A stretch of DNA of 33,838 bases from Saprospiraceae bacterium (GTDB taxonomy: Bacteria > Bacteroidota > Bacteroidia > Chitinophagales > Saprospiraceae). The stretch covers positions 1 to 33,838 of the forward strand of contig SKLY01000048.1 in NCBI GenBank assembly GCA_007121335.1, read 5' to 3'. The notes under the pieces were generated by a model. It was not told the origin of the DNA. It saw only the letters and a program-made list of their open reading frames with translations, and did not search any database. A program made the position numbers and the translations under genes. Shown one piece after another: positions 23,479-32,134 of this stretch (its first letter is position 1; each line of letters starts with the position of its first letter).

Positions 23479-24107
23479 ATCAGTCCCATTTGGTCAATCA
23501 GTAACATCACCCCATTGATTACATATTGAACCCCAATGGCCATCACGATAAAGCCCATTATTCTCGATATACCTTTTATACCGGCCTCACCCAGCATCCG
23601 GTAAATAAAAGTTGCAGAGGACAGACATAGCCATATTACAATAGCTGTAACCAGAACAACAGCCGCTATAATTGCGCGGTCTCCCCAGTGGGTGAACTCC
23701 GTGTGAAGACTAATAAGCAGTGAAATAGAACCCGGACCGGAGAGCATGGGCATGGCCATGGGCGTAAAGGATATATCATCGCTTCTGATAGCCTCCTTTT
23801 TCACCTGGTCTGTAATGGCTCTGCTAGATGCACTAGTGCCCTGTAATAGAGATACCCCGGAAGCAAATATAACCATCCCTCCTGCTATCATTATGGACGC
23901 CAAACTTATTCCGAAAAAGCTCAGTATCCACGAACCTGCTATGAAAAATGAGATAAGGATGAGGAAGAAGTAAAAACTGGTCCAAAGGGCAGTTCTGCTT
24001 CGCTCCCTGGCGGTGTAGCCGGGTGTAAATGATAGAAAAATAGAGATTCCGCCAAGCGGGTTGACGATCGAGATCAATGATGCAAATACAGCGAGAAACA
24101 GCTCCAT
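23475..24107 (-). CDS. MarC family integral membrane protein
   Basis: A 210-aa protein with six predicted helices and the family block SLISIVNPLGGISIFLSFT near the N-terminus, followed by the conserved SGPGSISLLISL and IMGFIVMAIGVQYVINGV segments. MarC/YhgN-type proteins are probable small-molecule transporters or exporters; E. coli MarC was first linked to multiple antibiotic resistance, a link later withdrawn, so no substrate should be assigned. It starts seven bases after the cmk stop and overlaps the next gene by four bases, forming a cmk-marC-methyltransferase operon. Confidence 0.92.
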   Translation of the reverse strand: MELFLAVFASLISIVNPLGGISIFLSFTPGYTARERSRTALWTSFYFFLILISFFIAGSWILSFFGISLASIMIAGGMVIFASGVSLLQGTSASSRAITDQVKKEAIRSDDISFTPMAMPMLSGPGSISLLISLHTEFTHWGDRAIIAAVVLVTAIVIWLCLSSATFIYRMLGEAGIKGISRIMGFIVMAIGVQYVINGVMLLIDQMGLI

Positions 24108-24114
24108 GGGTACA

Positions 24115-24846
24115 TTAATGTTTGCTCCTACTCAATGAGGATTCACAGGGGATGTGAATGCCCGGGAATTCTTCCTTTAACTCCTTCAGCACTTTGATTA
24201 GTTGACTTTTTCGACTGAGATTGGTATTGTCCAGGGTATTTGCATCCTCAGCTTTTCGCAAGGGGCTGTCTTTGCGACTGCTGTCGATACGGTCTCGCTC
24301 AATGAGATTCTCCCTGATTTTTCCCCAATCAACCGGAGTTCCCGCATCTTTGAGTTGCTGAAATCGTCTTTCAGTGCGTGTATCTGTGTCTGCGGTAAGG
24401 AAAAGCTTGTACTCTGCTTCAGGAAGTACGACAGTACCAATGTCCCTTCCCTCCATAATCACCCCTTTTTTCTGCGCTATGCGCTGCTGTTTTTCCACCA
24501 GAAACCGTCGGATTTCACTTATTTTGGCTATTTGGCTGACTTCGGAATTCACCTCTACACTTCTCAGCTCACTTTCCACCGGTTCACCATTGAGAAGCAA
24601 TACCGGGTTTCTGCCCGACTGGTCAAAAGATATTCGGATATTTTGAAGGGCTGATGACAGTTGCGAAGCATCGCTGTAATCGATATTTTCCTGAAGAAAA
24701 TACAGGGTTACAGCCCGGTACATGGCGCCACTGTCAAGGTAGATGTAATTGAGGCACTCTGCCAGGTCCTTCGCCAGAGTGCTTTTACCGCAGCCGGAAT
24801 AACCGTCAATGGCGATATTTATTTTATGGGCGGGTTTGGATTGCAT
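24115..24846 (-). CDS. cmk: Cytidylate kinase
   Basis: Phosphorylates CMP and dCMP with ATP; 243 aa. The P-loop is IAIDGYSGCGKSTLAKDL (about residues 11-28), followed by YLDSGAMYRAVTL, the NMP-binding segment MEGRDIGTVVLPEAEYKLFLTAD and the lid region RRFQQLKDAG with the RDRIDSSRKDSPLRKAEDA block, all typical of Cmk. The last about 15 residues (HIPCESSLSRSKH) are a short variable tail. It is the first gene of a tight operon with the marC-like and methyltransferase genes. A perfect TATTTTTGC box lies only four bases before the ATG, which would make the message leaderless (see findings). Confidence 0.95.
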   Translation of the reverse strand: MQSKPAHKINIAIDGYSGCGKSTLAKDLAECLNYIYLDSGAMYRAVTLYFLQENIDYSDASQLSSALQNIRISFDQSGRNPVLLLNGEPVESELRSVEVNSEVSQIAKISEIRRFLVEKQQRIAQKKGVIMEGRDIGTVVLPEAEYKLFLTADTDTRTERRFQQLKDAGTPVDWGKIRENLIERDRIDSSRKDSPLRKAEDANTLDNTNLSRKSQLIKVLKELKEEFPGIHIPCESSLSRSKH

Positions 24847-24850
24847 GGTG

Positions 24851-24858
24851 CAAAAATA
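24851..24858 (-). promoter_or_regulatory. -7 promoter element directly before cmk
   Basis: Minus-strand TATTTTTG, an exact TAnnTTTG match followed by C, ending four bases before the cmk ATG. The -33 region is only partly matched (TGTG about 18 bases upstream). Confidence 0.5.
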
Positions 24859-24925
24859 GAAGCCCTTTCGGATTTACACAGGGTTAAAAGGGGGAAACTT
24901 GAAGAAATGAATGGAAGGGGCGAAA

Positions 24926-25147
24926 TCAGTATTCGTCTTCATTGAAGAGGAAGTCGTCCTTTCGAGGATAATCCGGCCAGACATCCTCGATGCTCTCATA
25001 GACTTCTCCCTCGTCCTCCATTTGTTGAAGATTCTCAATTACCTCCAGGGGCGCACCTGAGCGAATGGCGTAATCGATCAGTTCGTCCCGGGTGGCTGGC
25101 CATGGAGCGTCTTCAAGGTGATATGCCAACTCTAAAGTCCAGTACAT
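24926..25147 (-). CDS. DUF2795 domain protein
   Basis: A 73-aa acidic protein found with nearly the same sequence across Bacteroidota: MYWTLELAYHLEDAPWPATR, then DELIDYAIRSGAPLEVIENLQ and the end IEDVWPDYPRKDDFLFNEDEY. The domain is a small helical fold of unknown function. It has its own consensus promoter (25201-25231) and precedes cmk by 79 bases in the same direction, so it may feed into that operon. Strong conservation together with small size suggests a housekeeping role, but none is known to me. Confidence 0.9.
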   Translation of the reverse strand: MYWTLELAYHLEDAPWPATRDELIDYAIRSGAPLEVIENLQQMEDEGEVYESIEDVWPDYPRKDDFLFNEDEY

Positions 25148-25200
25148 GCTAATCCTCTGTATTTGATATTAAAAAAATCATTATATCATCAAATCGGGCT

Positions 25201-25231
25201 CAAAAGTAATTAATCAACCTTAAATATTCAA
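25201..25231 (-). promoter_or_regulatory. Consensus promoter of the DUF2795 gene
   Basis: Minus strand: TTG (25231-25229), a 20-base spacer, then TACTTTTG (25208-25201). Both halves match the Bacteroidota housekeeping promoter, with the same spacing as the one at 11582. The leader to the ATG at 25147 would be about 48 bases. Confidence 0.68.
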
Positions 25232-25330
25232 TGATAGTACCATTATTCCTGAATTTTTTTCAAAAATCCATTCACTGACAATTCAAGAAAGTCCTTGAGT
25301 GGATTAAAGTTCACTGAGCGCGGGAGTTTA

Positions 25331-26395
25331 TCAAACTATAAGCATGGCATCTCCGTAGCTGTAGAACCGGTATTTTTCTTTGATGGCCTCCTGGTATGCA
25401 TCCTCAATGAGTTCCTTGCCACCGAAGGCGCAGACCATTATGTAAAGGCTCGACTTTGGCAGATGGAAATTGGTAACCATGGAATTTCCAATGAAAAATT
25501 CATAGGGGGGGAAAATAAACAGGTTTGTCCACCCGGATGATTCCTTGAGGGTGCCGGTTGCTGAGACGGCACTTTCTATAGCTCGCATGCAAGTGGTACC
25601 CACTACGCAATTTTTCCCTCCGGCCTTCCACGACTTGTTGACATTTTCAGCAGCTTGTTCAGGGATGTGGTAGTACTCCGCATCCATCTTGTGCTTTGAC
25701 AGGTCTTCGACCTCAATATTTCTAAATGTTCCAAGACCCACGTGGAGGGTGATCTCAGCAAAGTTGATTCCCTTGAGTTCTGCTTTTTTTAACATCTCTT
25801 TACTGAAGTGAAGACCGGCAGTCGGTGCGGCAACAGCTCCCACCTCTTTGGCAAATATTGTCTGGTAGCGCTCCACATCTATGGGTTGTAGTTCGCGCTT
25901 AATGTATTTAGGAAGGGGGGTTTTTCCGAGACGCCATATCTCTTTCTTGAACTCTTCGTCTGTACCATCGAAAAAGAAGCGAATGGTTCTACCTCGACTG
26001 GTGGTGTTGTCAATTACCTCAGCAACCAGGGATTGCTTGCCCTTTTCATCCTTGAAGTAAAGTTTATTTCCAACCCGGATTTTTCTGGCGGGATCCACCA
26101 ATACATCCCACAGTCTTGCCTTTGGGTTGAGTTCACGAAGTAAAAATACTTCAATATTGGCCCCGGTTTTTTCTTTGTTGCCGAACAACCTGGCTGGAAA
26201 AACCTTGGTGTTGTTCACGACAAAGACATCGTTTTCGTCGTAGTAGTCCAGCAAGTCTTTAAAGACTTTGTGCTCAATCTTTCCTGAGTCCTTGTGGACG
26301 ACCATCAGCCTGGATTCATCGCGGTAATCTACCGGGTATTGGGCGATAAGGTCCTGGGGCAGTTTAAAGTTGAACTGAGATAATTTGGTTCTCAT
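25331..26395 (-). CDS. queA: S-adenosylmethionine:tRNA ribosyltransferase-isomerase
   Basis: Queuosine biosynthesis enzyme that moves and isomerises the ribosyl part of SAM onto preQ1-modified tRNA. The 354-aa product has the expected length and blocks: [20 protein letters not shown] at the N-terminus, [52 protein letters not shown] and [20 protein letters not shown] near the end. The ATG at 26395 gives the usual start [10 protein letters not shown]. It is a single gene with an exact -7 box upstream. No preQ1 riboswitch was recognised in the leader, which is only about 25 bases. Confidence 0.97.
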   Translation of the reverse strand: MRTKLSQFNFKLPQDLIAQYPVDYRDESRLMVVHKDSGKIEHKVFKDLLDYYDENDVFVVNNTKVFPARLFGNKEKTGANIEVFLLRELNPKARLWDVLVDPARKIRVGNKLYFKDEKGKQSLVAEVIDNTTSRGRTIRFFFDGTDEEFKKEIWRLGKTPLPKYIKRELQPIDVERYQTIFAKEVGAVAAPTAGLHFSKEMLKKAELKGINFAEITLHVGLGTFRNIEVEDLSKHKMDAEYYHIPEQAAENVNKSWKAGGKNCVVGTTCMRAIESAVSATGTLKESSGWTNLFIFPPYEFFIGNSMVTNFHLPKSSLYIMVCAFGGKELIEDAYQEAIKEKYRFYSYGDAMLIV

Positions 26396-26424
26396 TCTTA
26401 AATATGATTTTCGCTAAAAAGCTG

Positions 26425-26432
26425 CAAAGATA
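26425..26432 (-). promoter_or_regulatory. -7 promoter element of queA
   Basis: Minus-strand TATCTTTG followed by C, an exact match to TAnnTTTG, 29 bases before the queA ATG. At the correct spacing the -33 position reads GTG, a partial match. Confidence 0.55.
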
Positions 26433-26545
26433 AATTTTCTAACACAATAAAGGCACCGGGGGTTCCAATTTCTTTGCTTCAACCCTGTTCGGCCCGAAAA
26501 ACTTGCCTTTGGTCTAAATATTTCATCCGTTTTTCACGCTTCTCT

Positions 26546-26553
26546 TATATTTA
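26546..26553 (+). promoter_or_regulatory. Near-consensus -7 element before the ABC permease gene
   Basis: TATATTTA differs from TAnnTTTG only in the last base and lies 29 bases before the ATG at 26583. No clear -33 TTG. Weak candidate. Confidence 0.35.
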
Positions 26554-26582
26554 CATCAGAAATTATCAGGACCTTTTTGTAA

Positions 26583-27836
26583 ATGCGGTTATTCTTTAGA
26601 ATTCTCTCCGACAGTATGCAGCAAGCGACCGGTCAAATGGTCAGCAATAAACTGCGCACCTTTCTTTCTCTACTGGGTATTACTATCGGTATATTCTGTA
26701 TTATAGCAGTGCTTTCAGCGGTTGAATCCCTGGAGCAGAATATCCGTGGAAGTTTTGAGAGGCTGGGTGAAGATGTTATATATGTGACCAAATTTCCGTG
26801 GACTGAAGACCCATCGGTGAACTTTTGGAGATACCAACGAAGGCCAAATCTGGATTACGAAGACTACAGGGCAGTTGAAACCCGCTTACAATCAGCTTCT
26901 ATGGCCAGTTTATCCACCAATATCGGCATGCGCACGCTGATGTTTGGTAACAGCGATACACGTGCTTTTATGATGGCGGTGACAGAGAATTACGAGGATA
27001 TACTGAATATCGACCTTGAAGATGGCCGCTTTTTTAATTCGCTCGAACATCAAATGGGTACACCAAGGGTGGTCATTGGTCACACCATTGCGGAAAACTT
27101 ATTTGGCTCCGCAGACCCGATTGGACAAACCGTAAAATTACAGGGTTTGAATGTGCAGGTCATTGGGGTGGTGCAGCGGTCGGGCAATGACCTGATCAAT
27201 CCCGTGAATTTTGATCGCGCTGTGTTGGTTACGCATAACTTTGGCAGGAGGATTGCCAATTTGCGTGCGACTTCCTTTTTCGGAACCCAATTGATGGTAA
27301 AGGCCGGTGATGGTGAGGATATGGAGGATGTTAGAGATGAACTAGAGGCTGTGCTCCGCGCTCATCGAAGACTCAGGCCTGTGGAGGATTCCAATTTTTC
27401 GCTGAACGAACTATCCCTTCTGACCAATATTTTGAACGATTTTTTCAGGGTACTCAATCTGGTGGGTATCGTGGTGGGTGGATTTGCTATATTGGTAGGA
27501 ATATTTAGCGTAGCTAACATCATGTTTGTGTCAGTTAAGGAGCGCACCAAATTAATAGGTATCAAAAAAGCAATAGGAGCCAGGAAGAGAGTCCTTCTGC
27601 TGGAAGTCCTTTTGGAATCTATAATTCTATGTCTTGTCGGTGGAGTAGTGGGGCTCCTCTTTGTGTACTTTGCCCTTATCGGGGTGGGGGCAGCCATTGA
27701 TTTTGAGTTGGTTCTCACCTTCAATATGATATTCTGGGGGCTGTTGCTGTCTGTAATTATTGGTATTTTGGCAGGTATCATTCCCGCATTTCAGGCAGCT
27801 ATGATGGATCCGGTGAGGGCAATCCGGGCGGGATGA
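26583..27836 (+). CDS. ABC transporter permease, MacB/FtsX type
   Basis: A 417-aa inner-membrane protein: one helix near the N-terminus (about residues 25-47, SLLGITIGIFCIIAVLSAV), a large extracytoplasmic MacB-type core (about 48-285), then three helices forming the FtsX domain (about 290-417). The conserved KERTKLIGIKKAIGARKR coupling loop and the C-terminal PAFQAAMMDPVRAIRAG are clear. Such permeases pair with a separate ATPase to act as mechanotransmission exporters or lipoprotein/OMP-related machines. No ATPase or adaptor gene is adjacent, so the partner must be elsewhere. It is a single gene converging on the ribosomal protein operon. Confidence 0.92.
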   Translation: MRLFFRILSDSMQQATGQMVSNKLRTFLSLLGITIGIFCIIAVLSAVESLEQNIRGSFERLGEDVIYVTKFPWTEDPSVNFWRYQRRPNLDYEDYRAVETRLQSASMASLSTNIGMRTLMFGNSDTRAFMMAVTENYEDILNIDLEDGRFFNSLEHQMGTPRVVIGHTIAENLFGSADPIGQTVKLQGLNVQVIGVVQRSGNDLINPVNFDRAVLVTHNFGRRIANLRATSFFGTQLMVKAGDGEDMEDVRDELEAVLRAHRRLRPVEDSNFSLNELSLLTNILNDFFRVLNLVGIVVGGFAILVGIFSVANIMFVSVKERTKLIGIKKAIGARKRVLLLEVLLESIILCLVGGVVGLLFVYFALIGVGAAIDFELVLTFNMIFWGLLLSVIIGILAGIIPAFQAAMMDPVRAIRAG

Positions 27837-27883
27837 AAATTTCCATCAATCATTATTGAACTTAGTAGGTTGTGATGGGATAG

Positions 27884-27913
27884 AAAAAAAAGCCCCGGAA
27901 GTTGTCCAGGGCT
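27884..27913 (-). terminator. Intrinsic terminator of the infC-rpmI-rplT operon
   Basis: On the minus strand a GC-rich stem (AGCCCTGG with CCGGGGCT, one C-A mismatch) closes a seven-base loop and runs straight into eight T residues. It is 69 bases beyond the rplT stop. On the plus strand the hairpin lacks a T-run, so it should not end the ABC permease message efficiently. Confidence 0.8.
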
Positions 27914-27981
27914 CACATTTCTTTATTCTATCTATTGGTTTCTCCTGGTAATGGATAAAACCCGGAAATTACTTTTAGTAA

Positions 27982-28329
27982 TTAGCTTTTGACGTCTGCA
28001 ACAATCTTTTTAAAGTCCTCAGGGTGATTCATTGCCAAATCAGCAAGCACTTTCCTATTGAGCTCCACATCGCTGTTTTTAAGGTTGCCCATAAATGTGC
28101 TGTAGTTCATACCCTCTTCGCGGACAGCTGCATTTATGCGCGCAATCCAAAGGTTTCTGAATGTTCGCTTCTTATTTTTGCGGTCTCTGTAAGCGTATTG
28201 TAATGCTTTTTCCACGGCGTTTTTAGCAACCGTATAGACGTTTTTCCGGCCACCAAAATAACCTTTGGCCTGCTTAAGTATCTTTTTTCTCCTTCTTCTT
28301 GAGGCTACAGAATTTACTGACCTTGGCAT
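27982..28329 (-). CDS. rplT: 50S ribosomal protein L20
   Basis: A 115-aa protein that binds 23S rRNA early in 50S assembly. It has the very conserved N-terminus [20 protein letters not shown], then [20 protein letters not shown], the block [20 protein letters not shown] and [20 protein letters not shown]. It is the third gene of the classic infC-rpmI-rplT operon, starting 37 bases after the rpmI stop, and is followed by a terminator at 27884. In other bacteria L20 represses this operon; I cannot identify the binding site here. Confidence 0.98.
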   Translation of the reverse strand: MPRSVNSVASRRRRKKILKQAKGYFGGRKNVYTVAKNAVEKALQYAYRDRKNKKRTFRNLWIARINAAVREEGMNYSTFMGNLKNSDVELNRKVLADLAMNHPEDFKKIVADVKS

Positions 28330-28366
28330 TTTATATGAATTTAAAGGTTGTTAAATAATGGATGGA

Positions 28367-28564
28367 TCAGCCTACGACTAACATTCGCTTGACTCGCTTC
28401 TCCTGAGATTTGTGTACAACTACCGAATCCCTCAATCTCAGCTTGCGTTTCTTAGACTTGTGTCCGAGCAAGTGCGAAGTGTTGGATTGAAAGCGCTTAA
28501 CCTTCCCCTTTCCGGTGAGTTTAAAGCGCTTTTTGGCTCCTGAATGTGTCTTCATTTTAGGCAT
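28367..28564 (-). CDS. rpmI: 50S ribosomal protein L35
   Basis: A 65-aa, very basic ribosomal protein with the usual start MPKMKTHSGAKKRFKLTGKG and the block SNTSHLLGHKSKKRKLRLRD. It lies between infC (83-base gap) and rplT (37-base gap). The three genes form one transcription unit. Confidence 0.98.
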   Translation of the reverse strand: MPKMKTHSGAKKRFKLTGKGKVKRFQSNTSHLLGHKSKKRKLRLRDSVVVHKSQEKRVKRMLVVG

Positions 28565-28647
28565 AGCTATAAAATTTAGTCAAAGCGAGTGCAAAGGTAA
28601 ATAAATTTTACCAATCAACATCTCTTAACACTGGAATTTCGTGAAAA

Positions 28648-29229
28648 TTATTTTTTCTTGACCTTGGGAGCGATCATGACAATCATACGCTTACCCTCCA
28701 TCTTTGGAAGACTCTCGGCCGTACCGTAGTCTTCGAGCTCTTTAATGAATCTGAGTAACAGTAACTCACCCCGCTCTTTGAACACAATGGTTCGCCCCTT
28801 GAAGTGAACAAATACCTTGACTTTGGCCCCATCTTCCAAAAAACCCTTGGCGTGATTGAGCTTGAAATTGAAGTCGTGATCGTCGGTGTTGGGACCAAAT
28901 CTGATTTCCTTTACCACCGTTTTGGCCGACTTGGCCTTCATTTCCTTCTGTTTCTTCTTTTGAAGGTAGAGGAATTTGTTGTAGTCAGTGATTTTGCAAA
29001 CCGGAGGGTCTGCTTTTGCTGAAATCAAAACCAAATCGAGTCCCATTTCTTCAGCCCATTGCCGTGCGGCTTTGGTGGGATATACACCCGACAAAATTTC
29101 CTGTCCGATAACATCGCTTATATCGTCCAGGTTGTCTCCCACCAATCTGATTTTGGGAGCTTTGATGTTTTCATTAATTGGATCTTCCTGTCTTTTGACC
29201 CTCTTGGGTCTTTGTCTTCTACGCGCCAA
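28648..29229 (-). CDS. infC: Translation initiation factor IF-3, UUG start
   Basis: A 193-aa IF-3 that binds the 30S subunit and checks the start codon. The N-domain begins [16 protein letters not shown] and continues [20 protein letters not shown] with [19 protein letters not shown]. The C-domain has [38 protein letters not shown] and ends [15 protein letters not shown]. The start must be TTG at 29229: a TAA stop lies two codons upstream, and the next in-frame ATG is about 65 codons inside the protein. Non-AUG starts of infC are known from other phyla and allow IF-3 to repress its own translation. A -7 box (29248-29255) gives a leader of only about 12 bases. Confidence 0.96.
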   Translation of the reverse strand: MARRRQRPKRVKRQEDPINENIKAPKIRLVGDNLDDISDVIGQEILSGVYPTKAARQWAEEMGLDLVLISAKADPPVCKITDYNKFLYLQKKKQKEMKAKSAKTVVKEIRFGPNTDDHDFNFKLNHAKGFLEDGAKVKVFVHFKGRTIVFKERGELLLLRFIKELEDYGTAESLPKMEGKRMIVMIAPKVKKK

Positions 29230-29247
29230 ATTTTACTGATTTATTAA

Positions 29248-29255
29248 CAAAGGTA
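29248..29255 (-). promoter_or_regulatory. -7 promoter element of the infC operon
   Basis: Minus-strand TACCTTTG, an exact TAnnTTTG match in the 63-base gap between clpC and infC. The -33 half is only a T-rich stretch (TTTTTCG). Transcription would start about 12 bases before the TTG start codon. Confidence 0.55.
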
Positions 29256-29276
29256 CTAAAAGTTTCCAAACTGTCG

Positions 29277-29306
29277 AAAAATCCCGATAAGATCAGGTTT
29301 CGGTAT
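29277..29306 (-). terminator. Possible weak terminator overlapping the end of clpC
   Basis: Minus-strand ATACCGA and TCGGGAT can pair (one mismatch) around a 12-base loop, followed by a run of T. The stem begins inside the last clpC codons. The long loop and short stem make it doubtful. Confidence 0.3.
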
Positions 29307-31830
29307 CTGCATTTTCTATTTGATGAATTGCAGTATTGTCTTTATCTTCATTGAGTACAACCTCAAAGTTTGATCCCTCCTTGGGGTTGTTATTGAGTAT
29401 AAACTCTGCCAGAGGATCTTCAATGTATTTTTGGATCGCCCTGTGCAGGGGTCTTGCTCCGTACTGGGGATCGAATCCTTTTTTCGCGATGAATTCCTTG
29501 GCCTCTTCGGTCAAACTCAGAGAATAACCGAGGTTTTTAAGGCGCTCGAATACATCCTTCAGGGTAATATTGATGATCTGGAATATCTCTTCTTGTTCCA
29601 GACTGTTGAAAATCACCACATCGTCTATCCTATTGAGGAACTCCGGTGAGAAAGTTTTCTTGAGCGCATTTTTTATTACAGACTTGCTGAAGTCTTCTGC
29701 TGAGTCCTGTCTTGATTTGGTGGCAAATCCCACTCCCTGTCCAAAATCTTTCAATTGCTTCGCTCCTATGTTGGAGGTCATAATAATCAGGGTGTTTTTA
29801 AAGTCCACTTTGCGACCCAGTCCGTCTGTCAACTGCCCATCGTCGAGTACCTGAAGCAAAATATTATACACATCTGGATGTGCTTTTTCGATCTCGTCGA
29901 GGAGGATTACAGAATATGGTCTTCTGCGCACCTTTTCTGTGAGTTGTCCACCTTCTTCATATCCCACATAACCCGGAGGTGCACCGATCAGTCGGCTCAG
30001 GGAGAATTTTTCCATATACTCGCTCATATCAATGCGAACGAGGCTGTCCTCCGAGTCAAAAATATACCTGGCAAGTGCTTTTGCAAGTTCAGTTTTACCG
30101 ACACCGGTTGGCCCGAGGAAGATAAAAGTTCCAATGGGTTTTTTGGGATCCTTTAAACCGACGCGGTTTCGCTGTATGGCTTTGACCACCTTTTTGATGG
30201 CATCGTCCTGACCAATAATGGCTTTTTTGAGGTCATTGTCCATGTTGACCAGTTTCTTGCTCTCACTTTGAGCCACCCTTTTTACGGGTATGCCGGTCAT
30301 CATAGCTACTATTTCTGCAATGCTGTCTTCATCAACCGGGTAGCGCTTGGATTTTGCTTCTTCTTCCCACTCGTCCCTGGCGATGTCGAGTTGCCTGAGT
30401 AATTTAGTTTCCTTATCTCTAAGGTCTGCGGCTTTTTCGTATTGCTGGCCTTTAACAGCCTTGTTTTTCATGTCTCGTACCGCCTCGATTTTCTCTTCCA
30501 GCTCCTCAATGTGTTTTGGAACATGGATGTTTTTGAGGTGCACTCTGGCTCCTACCTCATCCATAATATCTATGGCCTTATCCGGCAGGAAGCGATCTGT
30601 AATATACCGTTCACTAAGTTTTACACAGGCAGAAAGTGCTTCATCAGAATAATTCACATTGTGAAATTCCTCGTACTTCTTTTTGAGGTTCTGCAGTATT
30701 TCGAGGGCCTCATCCGTAGAGGGCGGCTCTACCATCACTTTTTGGAACCGCCTGTCAAGTGCACCGTCTTTTTCAATGTACTGGCGGTATTCGTCGAGGG
30801 TAGAAGCTCCAATGCACTGGAGTTCTCCACGGGCAAGAGCGGGTTTGAAAATATTGGAGGCATCCAGCGATCCTGTTGCGCCACCTGCTCCTACAATGGT
30901 GTGAATCTCATCAATAAAGAGAATGACATCTCTCGATTTTTCAAGCTCACCCATTATGGCTTTCATTCGCTCTTCAAACTGACCTCTGTACTTGGTTCCC
31001 GCTACGAGCGCAGCGAGATCGAGCATCACAAGTCTCTTATTAAACAGTGTGCGGGACACTTTCTTTTGATGTATGGCAATTGCCAGACCCTCCGCAATAG
31101 CTGTTTTACCGACTCCTGGTTCTCCGATGAGAATAGGGTTGTTTTTCTTTCTTCTCGATAGGATTTGTGAAACGCGTTCAATTTCACGCTCCCTGCCAGT
31201 AATGGGATCCAACTTGCCCTCTTCAGCAAGTCGCGTCATATCCCTTCCAAAGTTATCCAAAACGGGTGTTCTGGACTTGGTTGTTGTCTTTCTTCCGTAT
31301 CTTCCAGGACCGCTTCCCTCTTCTTCCATGGGAACATCCTGGTCGGATGGTGTGTGCGAACTGAGTCCTGAACTGAGAAAATCCTGTTCCTGACTCACGT
31401 ATTCAAGTTCTGATCGAAAGCCCTCGTAGTCGATCTCAAAATCTTCCAGGGCTTTGGATGCGGGGTTGTCTCTGTGTTTTAAAACTGAAAGCAGAAGGTG
31501 TTCGGGGCTAATTTCCTCATGACCAAATTGTTTGGCTTCCAAAAAGGTAACTTTCAGGACGCGCTCTGCTTGCTTGTTGAGGGGCAGGTTGCCCACATTT
31601 ACTCTGGTGCTCTGCTCTTTTCGAGCTATGGCGAGTTCCTCGACCCGGGATTTCAATTCGTTAAAATCCACATTCATGGATTCCAGTACGGTTTTGGCGA
31701 GGTTTTCCCTGTCGCGAATCAATCCGAGTAAAAGGTGTTCTGTGCCAATGTAGTCAGCTCCCAGCCTGAGTGCTTCTTCACGACTTTGGCTGATGATTTT
31801 TTTGACCTTGGTTGAAAATTTGCGATTCAT
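29293..31830 (-). CDS. clpC: ATP-dependent Clp protease ATP-binding subunit ClpC
   Basis: An 845-aa AAA+ unfoldase. Domains: two Clp_N repeats (about 1-145; GTEHLLLGL and SPEHLLLSV), a linker, and AAA1 with Walker A GEPGVGKT (236-243) and Walker B FIDEIH (305-310). A UVR-type coiled insert follows (about 448-485; [14 protein letters not shown]), then AAA2 with Walker A GPTGVGKT (573-580) and DE at 645-646. The VGF loop (700-702) is the ClpP docking tripeptide, so it should work with ClpP in protein breakdown. The UVR insert identifies ClpC rather than ClpB. The ATG at 31830 gives the usual [13 protein letters not shown]. Two 17-bp direct repeats lie 80-150 bases upstream. No consensus -7 box is evident there. 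Confidence 0.97.
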   Translation of the reverse strand: MNRKFSTKVKKIISQSREEALRLGADYIGTEHLLLGLIRDRENLAKTVLESMNVDFNELKSRVEELAIARKEQSTRVNVGNLPLNKQAERVLKVTFLEAKQFGHEEISPEHLLLSVLKHRDNPASKALEDFEIDYEGFRSELEYVSQEQDFLSSGLSSHTPSDQDVPMEEEGSGPGRYGRKTTTKSRTPVLDNFGRDMTRLAEEGKLDPITGREREIERVSQILSRRKKNNPILIGEPGVGKTAIAEGLAIAIHQKKVSRTLFNKRLVMLDLAALVAGTKYRGQFEERMKAIMGELEKSRDVILFIDEIHTIVGAGGATGSLDASNIFKPALARGELQCIGASTLDEYRQYIEKDGALDRRFQKVMVEPPSTDEALEILQNLKKKYEEFHNVNYSDEALSACVKLSERYITDRFLPDKAIDIMDEVGARVHLKNIHVPKHIEELEEKIEAVRDMKNKAVKGQQYEKAADLRDKETKLLRQLDIARDEWEEEAKSKRYPVDEDSIAEIVAMMTGIPVKRVAQSESKKLVNMDNDLKKAIIGQDDAIKKVVKAIQRNRVGLKDPKKPIGTFIFLGPTGVGKTELAKALARYIFDSEDSLVRIDMSEYMEKFSLSRLIGAPPGYVGYEEGGQLTEKVRRRPYSVILLDEIEKAHPDVYNILLQVLDDGQLTDGLGRKVDFKNTLIIMTSNIGAKQLKDFGQGVGFATKSRQDSAEDFSKSVIKNALKKTFSPEFLNRIDDVVIFNSLEQEEIFQIINITLKDVFERLKNLGYSLSLTEEAKEFIAKKGFDPQYGARPLHRAIQKYIEDPLAEFILNNNPKEGSNFEVVLNEDKDNTAIHQIENADTET

Positions 31831-31909
31831 AAATTGTATATATCGGTATTTAATGGATTCCCTATTATATAACTGTTGATGTGAGAAAATCGTACCAAAC
31901 GACCATAAC

Positions 31910-31926
31910 TGCTAATCTGACATCAT
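31910..31926 (+). repeat. Direct repeat copy 1 upstream of clpC
   Basis: TGCTAATCTGACATCAT; 15 of 17 bases match copy 2 at 31964-31980, including the uninterrupted 11-base core TAATCTGACAT. The two copies begin exactly 54 bases apart, about five helical turns. Confidence 0.6.
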
Positions 31927-31963
31927 TTTCGATTGACTTTACGCTCTAGAGTAACTTTTAAAT

Positions 31964-31980
31964 TGTTAATCTGACATAAT
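31964..31980 (+). repeat. Direct repeat copy 2 upstream of clpC
   Basis: TGTTAATCTGACATAAT; the partner of the copy at 31910. It is the copy further from clpC on the minus strand. Confidence 0.6.
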
Positions 31981-32134
31981 GGCGCTTCTGTTAGGCAATC
32001 TTCACCAGACCTAACAAAAAAGCTCTCTGGGAGTTTTACCGTCCGGGTCCGATCTTTTTGAAATCCACAGACTTCTCCCTGCAAAGTAAATATAAATATA
32101 TGAGATTTTAAAATAATATCGGCTCCAAAAACTC

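Larger units (their letters stand above)
31831..32134 (-). other. Intergenic region upstream of clpC
   Basis: 304 bases between the porP/sprF-like gene and clpC, both on the minus strand. It contains the two TGYTAATCTGACATMAT direct repeats (31910 and 31964) with the 8-bp palindrome CTCTAGAG (31944-31951) between them. It also has an AT-rich stretch with a TATATAAT-like element about 40 bases before the clpC ATG. No ORF or clear terminator hairpin was seen. Confidence 0.5.

Noticed and set aside
25200-25330. Repeated TCAGTGAA (minus strand) and a long-loop hairpin after queA
   Set aside because: Eight-base repeat and four-base stem pieces are too short to distinguish from chance in this AT-rich gap.
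30442-31161. 239-codon open frame on the plus strand
   Set aside because: Fully antisense to the AAA1 and middle region of clpC; Cys/Phe/Ser-rich without recognisable features.
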